A stretch of 64,000 nucleotides of DNA from Homarus americanus. Its lineage: Eukaryota > Arthropoda > Malacostraca > Decapoda > Nephropidae. The notes below the pieces were generated by a model. The model saw only the letters and a program-made list of their open reading frames with translations. It was not told where the DNA came from and did not search any database. Both the position numbers and the translations under genes were made by a program. Positions 22,925-35,215 of this stretch are shown in pieces. The stretch spans positions 4,105,061 to 4,169,060 of the forward strand of contig NW_024732415.1 of NCBI RefSeq assembly GCF_018991925.1, given 5' to 3'. Numbering within the stretch: the first letter of the stretch is position 1; every line of letters begins with the position of its first letter.

Positions 22925-23998
22925 CATCAGCTGATTATGATAAAGATAGATGGGGAGTCAGCTGATTATGATAAAGATAGACGGGGAGTCAGCTGATTAT
23001 GATAAAGATAGACTGGGAGTCAGCTGATTATGATAAAGATAGACGGGGAGTCAGCTGATTATGATAAAGATAGATGGGGAGTCAGGTGATTATGATAAAG
23101 ATAGATGGGGAGTCAGCTGATTATGATAAAGATAGATGGGGAGTCAGCTGATTATGATAAAGATAGATAGGGGAGTCAGCTGATTATGATAAAGATAGAC
23201 GGGGAGTCAGTTGATTATGATAAAGATAGACGGGGAGTCAGCTGATTGATAAAGATAGACCAGGAGTCAGCTGATTATGATAAAGATAGACGGGGAGTCA
23301 GCTGATTGATAAAGATAGACCAGGAGTCAGCTGATTATGATAAAGATAGACGGGGAGTCAGCTGATATGATAAAGATAGACGGGGAGTCAGCTGATTATG
23401 ATAAAGATAGACCAGGAGTCAGCTGATTATGATAAACATAGACGTCAGGGAGTAGACAGCTGATTATGATAAACATAGACGGAGTCAGCTGATTATGATA
23501 AAGATAGACGGGGAGTCAGCTGATTATGATAAACATAGACGGGGAGTCAGCTGATTATGATAAACATAGACGGGGAGTCAGCTGATTATGATAAACATAG
23601 ACGGGGAGTCAGCTGATTATGATAAACATAGACGGGGAGTCAGCTGATTATGATAAACATAGACAGGGAGTCAGCTGATTATGATAAACATAGACGGGGA
23701 GTCAGCTGATTATGATAAAGATAGACGGGGAGTCAGCTGATTATGATAAACATAGACAGGGAGTCAGCTGATTATGATAAAGATAGACGGGGAGTCAGCT
23801 GATTATGATAAACATAGACGGGGAGTCAGCTGATTATGATAAACATAGACAGTGAGTCAGCTGATTATGATAAACATAGACGGGGAGTCAGCTGATTATG
23901 ATAAACATAGACAGGGAGTCAGCTGATTATGATAAACATAGACAGGGAGTCAGCTGATTATGATAAAGATAGACGGGGAGTCAGCTGATTACGATAAA
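22925..23998. repeat. 31-bp minisatellite array, about 35 units
   Basis: The unit is agtcagctgattatgataaa followed by gatagacgggg. Each unit holds a CAGCTG E-box palindrome, a TGATAA (GATA-factor-like) site and, in the first half of the array, a second AGATAG site. From about 23430 onward the aaagatag block is mostly replaced by aaacatag, giving two spatially separated unit types with mixing at their border. Some units have lost tat or carry accagg in place of acgggg. No spacers separate the units, so it is not a CRISPR array. Confidence 0.97.
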
Positions 23999-25504
23999 CA
24001 ATCGCTCGGTCATCAGCTCCTTTGGTTGTCTGTAGGGGTCATCTGTTTTCCCAGGCTTGCCCCATCTTGTCGACTCAGGTGGCATCGTCAGGTGCTTATT
24101 ACCCCTGAGCCGGCTGGTTACCTCAGGTGATTGTTGCAAACCTGGAAGCGGAAAAATGCCCAGACATTTGACCGCTGGTTACCCTCATCAGATGACCGCA
24201 GCGACCCCTGTGCTGCGTGCGTCAAAACAACCTTTACGGTAGGACACTTCCCGAAACGAAATTCTAGGTTGGACTCGTCAGCTGCTGTCAGGTGATCAGG
24301 TAATGTGGGTCAAGGGAGTGACTGAACGTCCACTTACCCTCTTAACCCCTTGTTTACGGGTCCCCTCTAAGCTAAATAAAATCGTCTGGCGTCAACCAAC
24401 TAAAATATTAAAAGTTAGTCCCCGTGGTGAAGGGAGCTTAAAGGTAGACCCCCCACGACGCCTGTTCGGAAGCAATAACAGAAGCTTAAGTATGTATAAA
24501 AATTAGACAATTTTGAGAATTTCGTCCATTTTTTTTACGATTTCGAAATAATAATAATAATAATAACGAAGATAAGAGAAGCCACTAACTCCCTCATTAG
24601 CATACCTCAGGTGAATAGTTACCTTTCTCCTTAAATTTTCAGAAGAAATTATCGACTTGTTTTCAGGTACGGTTCTTCACTGCTCCGCCTTCTACTGCTA
24701 CTAAGAAAACTGATCTTATAGCACTCTCACATATTACTAAAATGATCATTACTTACTTTTGTTAATAATTACAAGCGTATTCATAAGTACAAGCCAGACT
24801 AGAATGTGTGTGGTGTTTAACAAAATCCATGGATATGATTCAAGAAGTGTCAGTAGACGCGGCTAACGAAGTCCATGAGTTGGGTGCAACGAAATCCTTG
24901 ATCTAGTTCAAGATTTTTTTTATTTATTTTTATTTATTTTTTTTTTTGGGGGGTTAGGTAGGTAGGTAAACTAAAGACAAAGAATTTTTGGGTAAGATTA
25001 TCCTTGAATCGGATGTACGGACATTGGTGAATCTAAGATAACGAAGTCCTTCGTTCAGGTGAGGGAACAAGGTGTCTCAGTGTCTGACAGGACCTTGGGT
25101 GGCGACCATCAAGCACATTCCGGGAGCTGTCGACTGCTGGGAGGGTCACTCCAACATTCACTGACTTGGCTGCAAGCATCTAATTACCAAGGAACTCGAT
25201 GCCGTAAGAGTGGGGTCAGCAGCCTGTGACCTTGTAGCGGAAGGTGCTAGTCAGGGAGGTAAGCTTAATACCACATGTGCAGAGTACATCACAGTCTGAC
25301 GGATACTTGAGGTGATGTCTTGAGAGCATCTAAGAGTACACTGTGGTCAGCGGAAGAGGCAGGTCAGATCAAGGAGGTAAACTTAATGTCACAGGAGAAA
25401 GGCACAGCGTTTTGGGAACAGAAGTTATGGGTGCAGGGTCTCTCTGCTGAATACAATCATCTGGCGTTAAGCAAATGAAATGTAAAAAGTGGCGTCCCTG
25501 TATT
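23999..25504. other. No gene recognised
   Basis: Moderately GC-rich at 24030-24470 with a recurring tcaggtg motif. A frame of 61 codons at 24057-24242 has no recognisable domain. An (AAT)n run lies at 24547-24566 and a T-rich run with a G-run at 24916-24952. Confidence 0.4.
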
Positions 25505-25830
25505 AAACATAAGAACATAAGAAAATAAGGAGTCTGCAATAGGCCGGTTGGCCTGTGCATGGCAGCTCCTGTCGAGAGTTACTGCCACTCTCTATCATCC
25601 ATGAATCTATCTAGCCTCCTTTTGAAACTTCCAGAGTTCCAGCACTTACTACAAAGTTGGTAAGCTTGTTACACTAGTCCACCACCCTATTTGTGAACCA
25701 GTTTCTTCCTATCTCCCTCCTAAACCTAAACTTATCCAACTTAAATCCGTTGCTCCGAGTCCTATCCTGCTCGGATATTGTAAGAACTTTATCTATATCC
25801 CCTTTATTGAGGGTGTTAGTGAAGGCGGTT
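25505..25830 (-). mobile_element. LINE 3' end related to the CR1/jockey-like copies
   Basis: It begins on the plus strand with aacataagaacataagaaaa (the reverse of a TTATG-type tail), then taggccggttggcctgtgc, the reverse of a 3'-flank block similar to those of the copies at 20868 and 42888. The body reads on the minus strand like their pol C-terminus but is a different subfamily. No intact frame remains. Confidence 0.7.
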
Positions 25831-27278
25831 TATTAAAGGTGGTGTATGGGGGGGGGGGGTCCTCTGTATTAAAGATTAGGGCATGCTGACTGTATATACT
25901 GTATTACTGTATATGAAGCAAATACAGTATAAGGAGATTTAATTGAAGATGTTTCGGGAAGAGTAAAAGGCTGGAGACATCCTCCCTACACAAGGTTCTT
26001 TATCACGTGTAGTATCAGCTGTGTGGTGTCTTTTACCCTTGAGTGTCACCCGACATACAGGTAGCAAGTTATAACCGTGATCAACTTTTAAAGAAATGAC
26101 TCTTAAATATTTGTTTCTCCATACTGTAAGATAATAACCATGATTAGTAAGGCCAGTGTTTGTAAACAAAATGATCACTGTTTGGGTTGGCAAAAACGCC
26201 CGTAAATCAACCTTGTTCTAATATTTTAATTTTTATTTTATTTTTGTGGTGGAACATTTAATATCTTTGTTGACTGTAAACGACCCAAGTCATCCAGAAC
26301 AGAAGACACAACATGTAAGGGAAATAACGTATTCCTTGTGATGTACACTGAACACCCACACACACACACACCAGACGACTGCCCTAATGCCTGTCATGAG
26401 CGGAGCGACGGACGGGTGCGATGTTAACTGCGCGGGAAATATGCTAAGCAACTTCTTGTTTGAGTGGTCGTAAGATCAGCAATGCGCACTAGCTTTGACG
26501 GGGCAGGAAGAGTGTGCGAAGCGTGCCAGGTGCGCCGGGCATGTAATGGAGGGAGAGGAGGGTTGGAGGGATGGTTGGATGGAGGGAGTGTGAGGGAGGA
26601 GTGTGCGACACCGGTGGTGGGAAAGATGTCACCGTGCTGCTCCATCGCCTTACCTTTCTGATGATAACAATAATCTTTGACTGATCACAAAGTGACCGCC
26701 CTAGTTAGCACTAACGGTAAAATATTAAGCCTAAATATACTGAACATATAAAGAACTCAGAAACAATCCACCAAACAATACAAACACTGTAATAATACCC
26801 AACATAATCACAACTGTTCTCGCTAACCATTCGTTAGAAGAAACGCACTAACTACCCTTCACGTATGACAATAAAACCATATAAAAACAGCTAAACCTAT
26901 TAAAATATAGAGAACCCTGTTTAACTGCAGCACCACCAAACACAGACCACAGGCAGGAAGAAACAAATAACTCGGTAAACAAGACCGCTGTTACACGATA
27001 CATCAACTCTGTACTAAAAGTAATCTAACCCTCATACAGTTGCCATTTACTCATATTACAAAGGACGTCAGGCCGGGTTATATCTACATAATCTGCGAGT
27101 CTCTTATAGCTCAGGCACGTAGGATCTCCCCATAATCGTCATCTTCGAGGGGTAACTACACTATTCGTCACGGCTATGGGAACGTGTCGCACCCTCAGCC
27201 GGGCGTGGTGTTGTAACAATCTCACGCCTTGCCCTGCAGGTCCTTCTGGGCTGAACCACATACCTTTTTTCAAGTACG
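25831..27278. other. No gene recognised
   Basis: Holds a poly-G run at 25848-25859, an (AC)n run at 26354-26371, a G-rich patch at 26540-26630 and a largely A/C-rich stretch at 26700-27000. The overlapping frames at 26424-26661 on both strands show no domain. Confidence 0.4.
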
Positions 27279-27279
27279 T

Positions 27280-27320
<41 letters not shown>
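27279..27320. repeat. (GT)n microsatellite
   Basis: GT run preceded by gtacgtacgtgtg and followed by cgtacgtatgtg. Confidence 0.95.
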
Positions 27321-27344
27321 CGTAAGTGCGTACGTATGTGTGTA

Positions 27345-27345
27345 T

Positions 27346-27436
<91 letters not shown>
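27345..27436. repeat. (GA)n microsatellite
   Basis: Long GA run with two gg interruptions. The Arg-Glu and Ser-Leu frames across it are artefacts. Confidence 0.95.
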
Positions 27437-27714
27437 GTGGAAGGGCCGCCAGCTTCTCGTCTCTGACAAATAGTCGACAACTGCGGCCGTGTTAGGTCCG
27501 CCGCCCAGCCTGTCTCCTGCTACTGCTGCTACTCTGTTACTACTACTGCTGTTACTGTTACTTCAACTGTTACTGTGCATATTAATTCTGCTGTTCCTCT
27601 TACAACTGCTGTTACTTCTTTCTTTTCTCTGTTGTTGCTGATGATGTTTGTGCTATTACGTTTTTTTTATTTAGTAGCTTCTGGTTTTCTTTTCCCTTTG
27701 GCTATACTTTGGCG

Positions 27715-28110
27715 CCACTGTTGCTGCTGTTACTGCTGTTATTTATGATGCTGTGTCTGTTATTACTGCTGTTATTTATGATGTTGTGTCTGTTATTACT
27801 GCTGTTATTTATGATGCTGTGTCTGTTATTACTGCTGTTATTTATGATGTTGTGTATGTTATTACTGCTGTTATTTATGATGTTGTGTCTGTTATTACTG
27901 CCGCTGTTATAGATGATGTTGTGTCTGTTATTACTGCTGTTATTTATGATGTTGTGTCTGTTATTACTGCCGCTGTTATAGATGATGTTGTGTCTGTTAT
28001 TACTGCTGTTATTTATGATGTGTATGTTATTACTGCTGTTATTTATGATGTTGTGTCTTATTACTGTTGTTATTTATGCTGTGTCTGTTATTACAGCTGT
28101 TGTTACCGCC
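27715..28110. repeat. 33-bp minisatellite, ~11 copies
   Basis: The unit is ttattactgctgttatttat followed by gatgttgtgtctg. The period is a multiple of three, so one frame reads a repeated VITAVIYDVVS. Some units insert a ccgctgttata block and later units lose codons. Triplet-rich GCTGTTACT sequence precedes it from 27515. I do not regard it as coding, since the flanks carry no start context or domain. Confidence 0.93.
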
Positions 28111-28213
28111 GTTATTCCTACAATCACTGATGTTTTAGCCTTTGCTGTTATCAATAATAGTGCTGCTGATGTTAAGTGTTGCTGATTCAATGTGTTTACT
28201 ACTGCGACTACTA

Positions 28214-28237
28214 CTCCTACTGTACTACTACAGCTCT

Positions 28238-28281
<44 letters not shown>
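28214..28281. repeat. (CTA)n trinucleotide run
   Basis: CTA repeats with a few early interruptions, uninterrupted from about 28236. Confidence 0.93.
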
Positions 28282-28282
<1 letters not shown>

Positions 28283-29337
28283 AATATGGCTGCCCAGAGC
28301 AACTGATATCAAATGCTGGTTGAACAAATAATACAACGAAAAAAAAAGCCAATCACAGAAAACTAAAACAAACTCTATGACAGAAACAACTTATACACAG
28401 GAGGCGGGGTGAAGGCTATGGCTGACTCACTCGAGGGGGTATTGATGTCTTAATACTGTCTATTACGCGTCGGTGTAACAAATAATAAGAAACTAAATGA
28501 AGTGATAATAACAAGAATTTAATGAGATGTAAAATAACGATAATAACAATTTAGCGAAAGATGTAAAATAACGATAACAATAATTTATTAAGTCACTATA
28601 ATCAGGCGTTATACCAATATCAGGGATGATATAATAATAATCCAACCTGACACAATATAACACTATACACAGCTATATCACTCCAAAATAACAACGAACT
28701 TTCAAAATCCGTGAAAAACTATAGATGACTTCACAATGTAATCACCTCATTATCGGACGGACGGACGGAGAGGACAAGTATTCATCTTCATCACTCTTCC
28801 CCCATGTTATAAATACACCAGTTATTGCTACTCATATTACAGCCGGGCCACAGAGGTATCCGACTGCTTGTATGACGAACGCTCCTGTTGTTGTGGTATG
28901 AGTGACGAACGCTGGTGGATAACCCGACACCGATACACCCGCGGTTCATCCCAGCTGCCCCCATCTCTCGTGCTAGTGAACCTGCTTCTGGTCTCTGTCT
29001 ATTACATCTGTCTGTGTGTCTATTTTCCTAAGGTCTTTAACTGTCAAGTTACTCTCCACGTGTCCTATTGGCTGTAACTGAAGGCTCTATCATTCATGTA
29101 CCGTATGTTTAGCTCTCTATAACTATATACTGTATATAACAATACTGTATAGCCATCCATCCACTTACATCGTATTCTATTTGTTATATCCTGGTCTGTT
29201 ACACCTCAGTTGGGACACAAGAGAACCTCCACTATTTCCCGGTTAAGTTTGTTGTGTGTGACAAAAATGGCGCATAAAATCAGGATTCTTTCAATAGATA
29301 TTGACAGGACTGTCTGTGTCACTACCAGGACTGATAC

Positions 29338-29340
<3 letters not shown>
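28282..29340. other. No gene recognised
   Basis: Includes a small duplicated taaaataacgataa block near 28530-28580 and a ggacggacgga run at 28755-28768. A 69-codon frame at 28868-29077 is hydrophobic at its end but lacks family resemblance. Confidence 0.4.

Positions 29341-29372
<32 letters not shown>
29341..29372. repeat. (GT)n microsatellite
   Basis: Uninterrupted GT run. Confidence 0.95.
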
Positions 29373-29704
29373 TACAGCTACAAGACACACAACTCTCTAA
29401 GCATCATCCCTAGGTAGGTAGGTTCAAGTGTGAGTACAAGACAACAGGTGGGCGTGCCTGTGTGGCCGTGTTTACACTGGTGTCTTGTGGCGAGGTAAAC
29501 ACCGCCCCATTACAATGATCACACACACTCACCTCGCTATTTCACTCTCGCCAGCTGTTTGTAAACACCGCCTCCTACATCACATCCATTACCTAGTTTT
29601 ACTCTCCCCAATGACTTGGCATTAATACGAGGCAAATAAAGCTGGCAACTTCTATGTTCTAGCATGTCACTGATGTACTATTAGATGACAATGATCACAT
29701 TAAC

Positions 29705-29839
29705 ATTAGCCTCCAGCTTATTTCACCTGATGATCAAACACCCGAATGCTGCCGGAGGGGGGGGGGGAGGTTTGGTTGGGTCATGTTAGGTTAGCATTTA
29801 AGGTGATTAATCGTAAGGTGAAATAAACTGGAGGCTAAT
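29705..29839. mobile_element. Inverted-repeat element B, complete copy 1 (MITE-like)
   Basis: The 135-bp segment is bounded by 23-bp terminal inverted repeats, attagcctccagcttatttc-acc at the left and ggtgaaataaactggaggct-aat at the right, with one mismatch. The interior contains tgatgatcaaac, a G-run, and ttggttgggtcatgttaggt. It encodes nothing. Two other copies are at 33500-33622 (complete) and 20722-20795 (left end only). The structure suits a miniature inverted-repeat transposon; I could not identify a clean target-site duplication. Confidence 0.75.
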
Positions 29840-29875
29840 CTTCATGTAATCTGATGACAGTATGCTGACATATTT

Positions 29876-30250
29876 TACATATCTATAATGGTAAAAGGAC
29901 GCGTCTGTTGTTGATTCTGTCTGTTTGTTCTAGCCATATCTCCTAAACGGAAGCAGTTACATTCCTGAAAATTTACACATATATTACATGGGTCCTAAAA
30001 TGATGCACCTTGGTATTATCTATTGACCACGGACCCCCGGGTGTCATGGTCACAGCTGCACCTATAGTCTATTAACACACACACTCATTCATATTATCTC
30101 CCAGACTGAGATACCGCCACGGCGATTGCGAGAGGTAGTTACCCGTTTCAGAGAGGACTAACTGTGACAGTCAAGGTTAGGTTAGGTTGGGTTGGATTGG
30201 GTTAAGTAAGTTACCCATGTCAGGAAGGGCAAAGCCGGGTAATTTAACCA
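29876..30250 (+). mobile_element. Possible non-autonomous repeat element
   Basis: Starts near atggtaaaaggacgcgtctg with a tctgtctgtttgttctagcc block and catatctcctaaacgg. It continues through catgggtcctaaaatgatgc and ends at gggcaaagccgggtaattta. This order of blocks is seen in dispersed repeats of arthropods, but I cannot place it in a family. A short ggttaggttgggttggattg tract lies near the end. Confidence 0.3.
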
Positions 30251-32831
30251 GTTTTGACATATACGCGTCCTTCACGTGGGTACTTTTAACCGAACCTTAA
30301 ATGTTATCCCGTCTTTTAGTCACTCCCAACCCTGCCTCAGTGAAGCACAACAGTTTGGGATGATTGGCCTTGCTCAGGTGTCTGCCATTCGACTCCCCCG
30401 TTCACCTCAGACGACAGCTAGACGTCATTTCTAGTCCCTTGTTCCCATTGTCATCATCCCCGGGGAAACAGTCGCCACACATACCAAGTTTGACGACTGT
30501 AGGACCAAAGCCGTACGTACAGACGGCCACAAGATGGACTAAAAGAGACGTTTAGTGTCATCTTAGTGCCAATTCACGAAGAGAATTTCTCCCCCAGTGA
30601 CTATGTCTAAGTCTCTTTATGCTGAAAGTGTGTTATGAGGGGAAAGTGTCGAGTTGAAACGTGGTATGATCATGACTAAGGTGGACGAGGTGAGGTTTGA
30701 CGGTGTGGTTATAAGAGGTTGGCCTTTAACGAGTGGGGGTGTGAAGGAATGGTATAGGTAGGGTTTGGTTGGGTGGGGTGCAGTGGGCTTGGGATTTAGC
30801 TTGACTGAGGGGAGATAGGGAAGAATGGGGTGGAGTGGAGAGGGCTGTGAGGACTAAGAAGGGGAACGGGGTGGATAATTGGAAGAGTCCATTCCGTGGC
30901 CAACCCCAAGATAACCAATACACGACCATGGGACGCAAATGTTGATCAGGGCACTGGACCATGAAGGACATGAAACACCCCCCTTTTCCCCCACAGGACC
31001 ATGAGAAACACCACAGGACCACAGGATCCCTTAAAGGAACGTAAGATCCGTGGGAAGACTCTAGACCTTGAGGCAGGAGAGTGAGTTCCGCAGGTGATAA
31101 GACGGAGTAAGTGGACGTTGAGGCACAGGACCGTCCCTTGTGGTACGCCTCCCACCGTGATAAGCTGGCCACGCCGCCGTCCTTACCCACTTTGCACGCC
31201 ATTAAACGCTGCCTCGCTCCTGGAGGGGAAGGGGTAAGGGGATGGGATGGAGTGGGGAGGTACAGAGGTGGTAGAGAGAGGGACGGGTGGAAGGTATGCG
31301 CTGGTACAGATAACGTGTTTTACCATGCTGTCAGTGGCCTGTGTTCCAGTGATGTAGCGGCCTCTGCGGCAGACGTGAGAGGAAGGAAACTAACGTTTGC
31401 AGCCTGGTGTAGGCAGGTTATAAGGGGGGGGGGGGGAAAGGTGCAGTGACAATTAAAATAGCAGAGGTACGAGGCGAGTAATAAGATGTATAGGAAAAAC
31501 AGGGCTACCCCCATGAAATTTTCGAAACCTGTCGGCGATTTTTAAATTCCGTAGGCAGGGAAAAGATGAAGGAAGTTTGAAATTAGAAAAAAAAATTGTA
31601 GTTGTGACGCTAGCAGATGTAAAGGAATGAAATTGAAGGTCTCTACTGTTCTCATGAAGGATATATGACTAACTAAGCAAACATCACTTACAACAAGGAC
31701 GAGTGATCGACTTGAAGTCTGAAACTACAACCAAAAGTACATCTCATAATTACCACATATGTCGGGGACACTCCACACAGCGACTGACAACGAGGTCAAG
31801 GTTGTGAGTATTCATTTGGAGGCCAAAATTATATAGACGTTTAACGTGATATCATCGTTTTCTGCCCTGGTCATACTCGGGGCGGGGATCATGTCGGGTC
31901 ATCGGGTCAGTAGGGGTCAGTTGGGAGGGTCATGTCAGCTCAGCAGGGGTCAGGAGGACACAGTAATTATCTCCCCCCATTCTACCATCAACTGCACAAC
32001 TGGAGTCTGAGTCTCTGGGGTTCACACTCTCACTATTCCTCGTAACTGATGACATAAGAATGCACCTAAATGGTTACGCTAAAGAACAAACCTCCAACAC
32101 GAAAATAATATTAAAATCTTACCGAGACTAAATAAGCTACTTAGATCCGTACACAGGAAAAGAATCTTTGGAGAAAAAAAAATATCTACCTTAACTGTAT
32201 CACTTAATTAGTGGTAATTAAACGCATCTAAGGATTAGTATGAGTTTAATATCATGTTTGGTCAATATGTTTGCGCCTCATCATAAATCAAACAGTGAGG
32301 AGCAGTCTTACAGCAGTCACGGGGAATACCCATTATACGACCCTTTGAGCATATGGACCCTTGAATCGTGGTGGTCCTTATGTTATGCTATGCCAGGTCA
32401 ACCCTAGACAAGCTCACCTGACCTCTTGTGTCAACTAAGGTACTTGTTACACAGACGCATCCATCACTCGCTGTTCCTTCCACGCCTGATTAAATCTCAC
32501 GTCAAACATCACTGTAGGTGGTCACGTCGAGGCCACCAACACACTACAAATGCATAAAAATATCACGAGTAACAAACACTACTATGTATCGACAACGCAT
32601 GTGATAGAAATTTTTTTATTATGACAGCTTGTGAGGACCCTGTCATATCACGTGACACTCCTCGGTGTAAACATCTCGACCTAGCAAAAAATAAAATAAA
32701 TTTATTTATAGTTTCGTGTTTTTCTAAGTGACGTCACGTGATTTACTTACACCTCCAACTAAAATTTAAATGTGTGTCTTATAGGTTGTAAGTGTAATAA
32801 GTTATATACAATAATACTTCTTCTGTAAATC
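30251..32831. other. No gene recognised
   Basis: Positions 30700-31450 are G-rich. A 158-codon minus-strand frame (30726-31202) and a 112-codon plus-strand frame (31111-31449) overlap here, but neither shows a domain, and the second runs into a poly-G run at 31425-31436. The rest is AT-rich and featureless, apart from repeated ggggtcag motifs at 31880-31955. Confidence 0.4.
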
Positions 32832-32945
32832 GGTAATCAGATGAATAAACCAGTGAATCAGATGAATAAACCAGTGAGTCAGGTGAATAAACCAGTGAGT
32901 CAGATGAATAAACTAAGTGAATCAGATGAATAAACCAGTGAGTGA
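32832..32945. repeat. 21-bp tandem repeat, ~5 copies
   Basis: Units of the form cagtgagtcagatgaataaa-c. Confidence 0.9.
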
Positions 32946-33039
32946 GACGAAGGAAGTAAGGTGTCACAGTTTTGAGACATAACAGTAATTAATCACCACG
33001 ACAAAGGTAAAAGTCATCTTGGTTACACGTGCCTCCTCT

Positions 33040-33395
33040 CACCACCAGCTCCTGACCTCACCCTCCCCCTCCTACCAGCTTCCTCTCATTATCCTTTCTT
33101 TTTCTTACTTCTCTCCTCCACATTATTCCTACCTCTTCCCTCTCCCTTCACCTTCCTTTTTCCTCTCTCCCTCAGTGTCTTATCCATCTCCCCTCAGTAT
33201 CTTTCCTTTCTCCTTTTCCTTCATCTCATTCTCCCTCCCACACTTCCCCTCGTTACCTTTCCCTCCCCTTCCACCTCCAGCACCACCACCACATCTTCCC
33301 CTCACAGACATAAACTCCCCTCTCCTCCCCTCCAGTACCCCCATATCTTCCCCTCCCCTCCCACACCCCCACTTCTCCTCCTCCCCTCTACTTGA
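33040..33395. repeat. Pyrimidine-rich tract
   Basis: C/T-rich with cctctccctcc and ttcccctc blocks and no fixed period. Frames over it are compositional. Confidence 0.88.
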
Positions 33396-33499
33396 CACAA
33401 TCATCCGTCATCCTGAGCTAACTACTGAGGTCCTCCGCCAGGTCACGGTCACTCGGGTTCACGGTCACAGGTCTTTTCTTAATTTTGGATCACCTGAAG

Positions 33500-33622
33500 A
33501 TTAGCAACCCAGCTTATTTCATCTGATGATTAACTAACCAAACTCTATCTGGGGGTTAGATTAGGTTAGGTTATAGTTTGGGTGGTTAATCTTAAGGTGA
33601 AATAAGCAGGGGAATGTTAATT
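33500..33622. mobile_element. Inverted-repeat element B, complete copy 2 (MITE-like)
   Basis: The left end attagcaacccagcttatttc and the right end gaaataagcaggggaatgtt-aat are inverted repeats that have drifted. The interior tgatgattaac … ggttaggttatagtttgggt … ggttaatcttaaggtgaaat aligns with copy 1 at 29705-29839 in the same orientation, but lacks its G-run. Confidence 0.7.
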
Positions 33623-33879
33623 TTCTTGTGATTTGGATAATTTAACGTAAGACTCTTTGTGAAGCCATTTTTGTACACAGTTAAATTGGACAAGTAAGAT
33701 ACATTCTCACATCACCAGTTTTAGAATTTAACTTATGATGCTTTGAGAATTAACTGCGTCTTAGTTTAAGTTAATAAGCTAGAGAGGTGTTCTTTTACCA
33801 CCAGTTAGGAACCTGTGAGAATCCTGGACCCTCTGTTATTTGGGGTAAAACATCCGGGCGTGGACTGAGGCAACTTTCA

Positions 33880-34400
33880 TCCAGCTGCTCTGCCTCACTT
33901 CCACCTCTCCCCTACTCTCCCTCCCCACCAGCACTCTCCCCTACTACCCTCCCCACCAGCTACTACCCTACCCTACCCTCCCCACCAGCACTCTCCCCAC
34001 TACCTCCCCACCACCAGCACTCTCCCCACTGTTCTAGTGTTCTTCCCACTAACCTCCTCACATACTCCCATCCTCTTCTCCCCTATCCTCTACCTTTAGA
34101 CCATCCCCCCTCCTCCCTGTCGCCTCCCCTACCGATCATTTTCTCCCTATACATCATCCTCACCCTATTCCTCTACTATCCTCCTCTCCACTATCCTTAC
34201 CCTCACCCCCTCCCTATCTTCCTCATACCATCTTTTTCTCTCCCCACTAATATCTTCTCATCACCTTTCCTCATCTCCCCAACCACCCCTTCTCCCCATC
34301 CGACTTCCCTCTCTCCCCCTCTCCTCACCCAAACTCCCTCTCCCCATGCACCCTTTTCCCCAACCCTCTCCCCTTCCCCCTCCCCCAGCACACTACACCC
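33880..34400. repeat. Pyrimidine-rich tract with ccaccagcactctcccc units
   Basis: Positions 33905-34030 hold about five imperfect copies of ccaccagcactctcccctac. The rest is irregular C/T-rich sequence. The 235-codon frame through it is compositional. Confidence 0.88.
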
Positions 34401-34744
34401 AGGCTCAGGTTACGGGTCCCCACACCACACTGGGGCACATAAGGTCACCATAATGCCACACATCCCACACTTACACTTACAAAACCCCACTTAAGCACCA
34501 CCACTTAACACACACACTCCAATCGCACTTAAAAACGCTTCAAGGTTCTAAATACTACACAGACGAGAGTGACAGAGGGCGGTAAGCAGTTTCTGGAGTG
34601 GCCGGGTTGGGTAGATTTGGCAGAGCAGCGAGGGGGCGCGAGTATAATCAATTATGTTTTGACGTGTTACTCGGGAGGTAAAGAGTTGGAACTAAGCCGG
34701 TGTTTGTTTAGGAAGCCCCCGTGTGTCACCGCCCGATCCATCAC

Positions 34745-35215
34745 CCTCGCCCTAACTAACCCACCACGCTACTTAACTTACTTATATGCTACTTAGCTGT
34801 CCTTAACTAACCCACCAGGCAACTTAACTTACTTACATGCTACTTAGCTGCCATTAACTAACCCACCAGGCAACTTAACTTAAATGCTACTTAGCTGTCC
34901 TTAGCGAACCCACCACGCTAATTACATGTTACTTAGCTGTCATGAACTAACCCACCACGCTACTTAACTTACACGCCTTTTAAGTATACCTAACCTACCA
35001 TGTTACCACTCTTACTATAGTTTCTTACACATTACTTTAAGTATTTCAAACTAACCTACCACGTCACCAGTCTTAGCTTACTTATATACACATCCTTGAA
35101 TAACCTACCACGATTACTAAACTTACTTACACGCTATTAAAGTATCTCTAATTAATTTAAGTATCCTTAATTAACTTACTACGCCACCACGATTAAGTTA
35201 CTCACACGGTAAGTC
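34745..35215. repeat. ~51-bp tandem repeat, decaying downstream
   Basis: Five clear units contain taactaacccaccaggcaac, ttaacttacttacatgctac and ttagctgtc. After 34980 the same vocabulary (aacctaccac, acttacttac) persists at irregular spacing to about 35215. Confidence 0.85.

Noticed and set aside
22925..23998. Possible CRISPR array
   Set aside because: Units abut without unique spacers and the DNA is eukaryotic; it is a minisatellite.
30726..31202. 158-codon minus-strand frame in G-rich DNA
   Set aside because: No recognisable domain, no splice sites I could defend, and an overlapping opposite-strand frame that is equally open.
34569..34796. 75-codon frame in a moderately GC-rich patch, possible small exon
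   Set aside because: No domain, and it runs straight into the 51-bp repeat.
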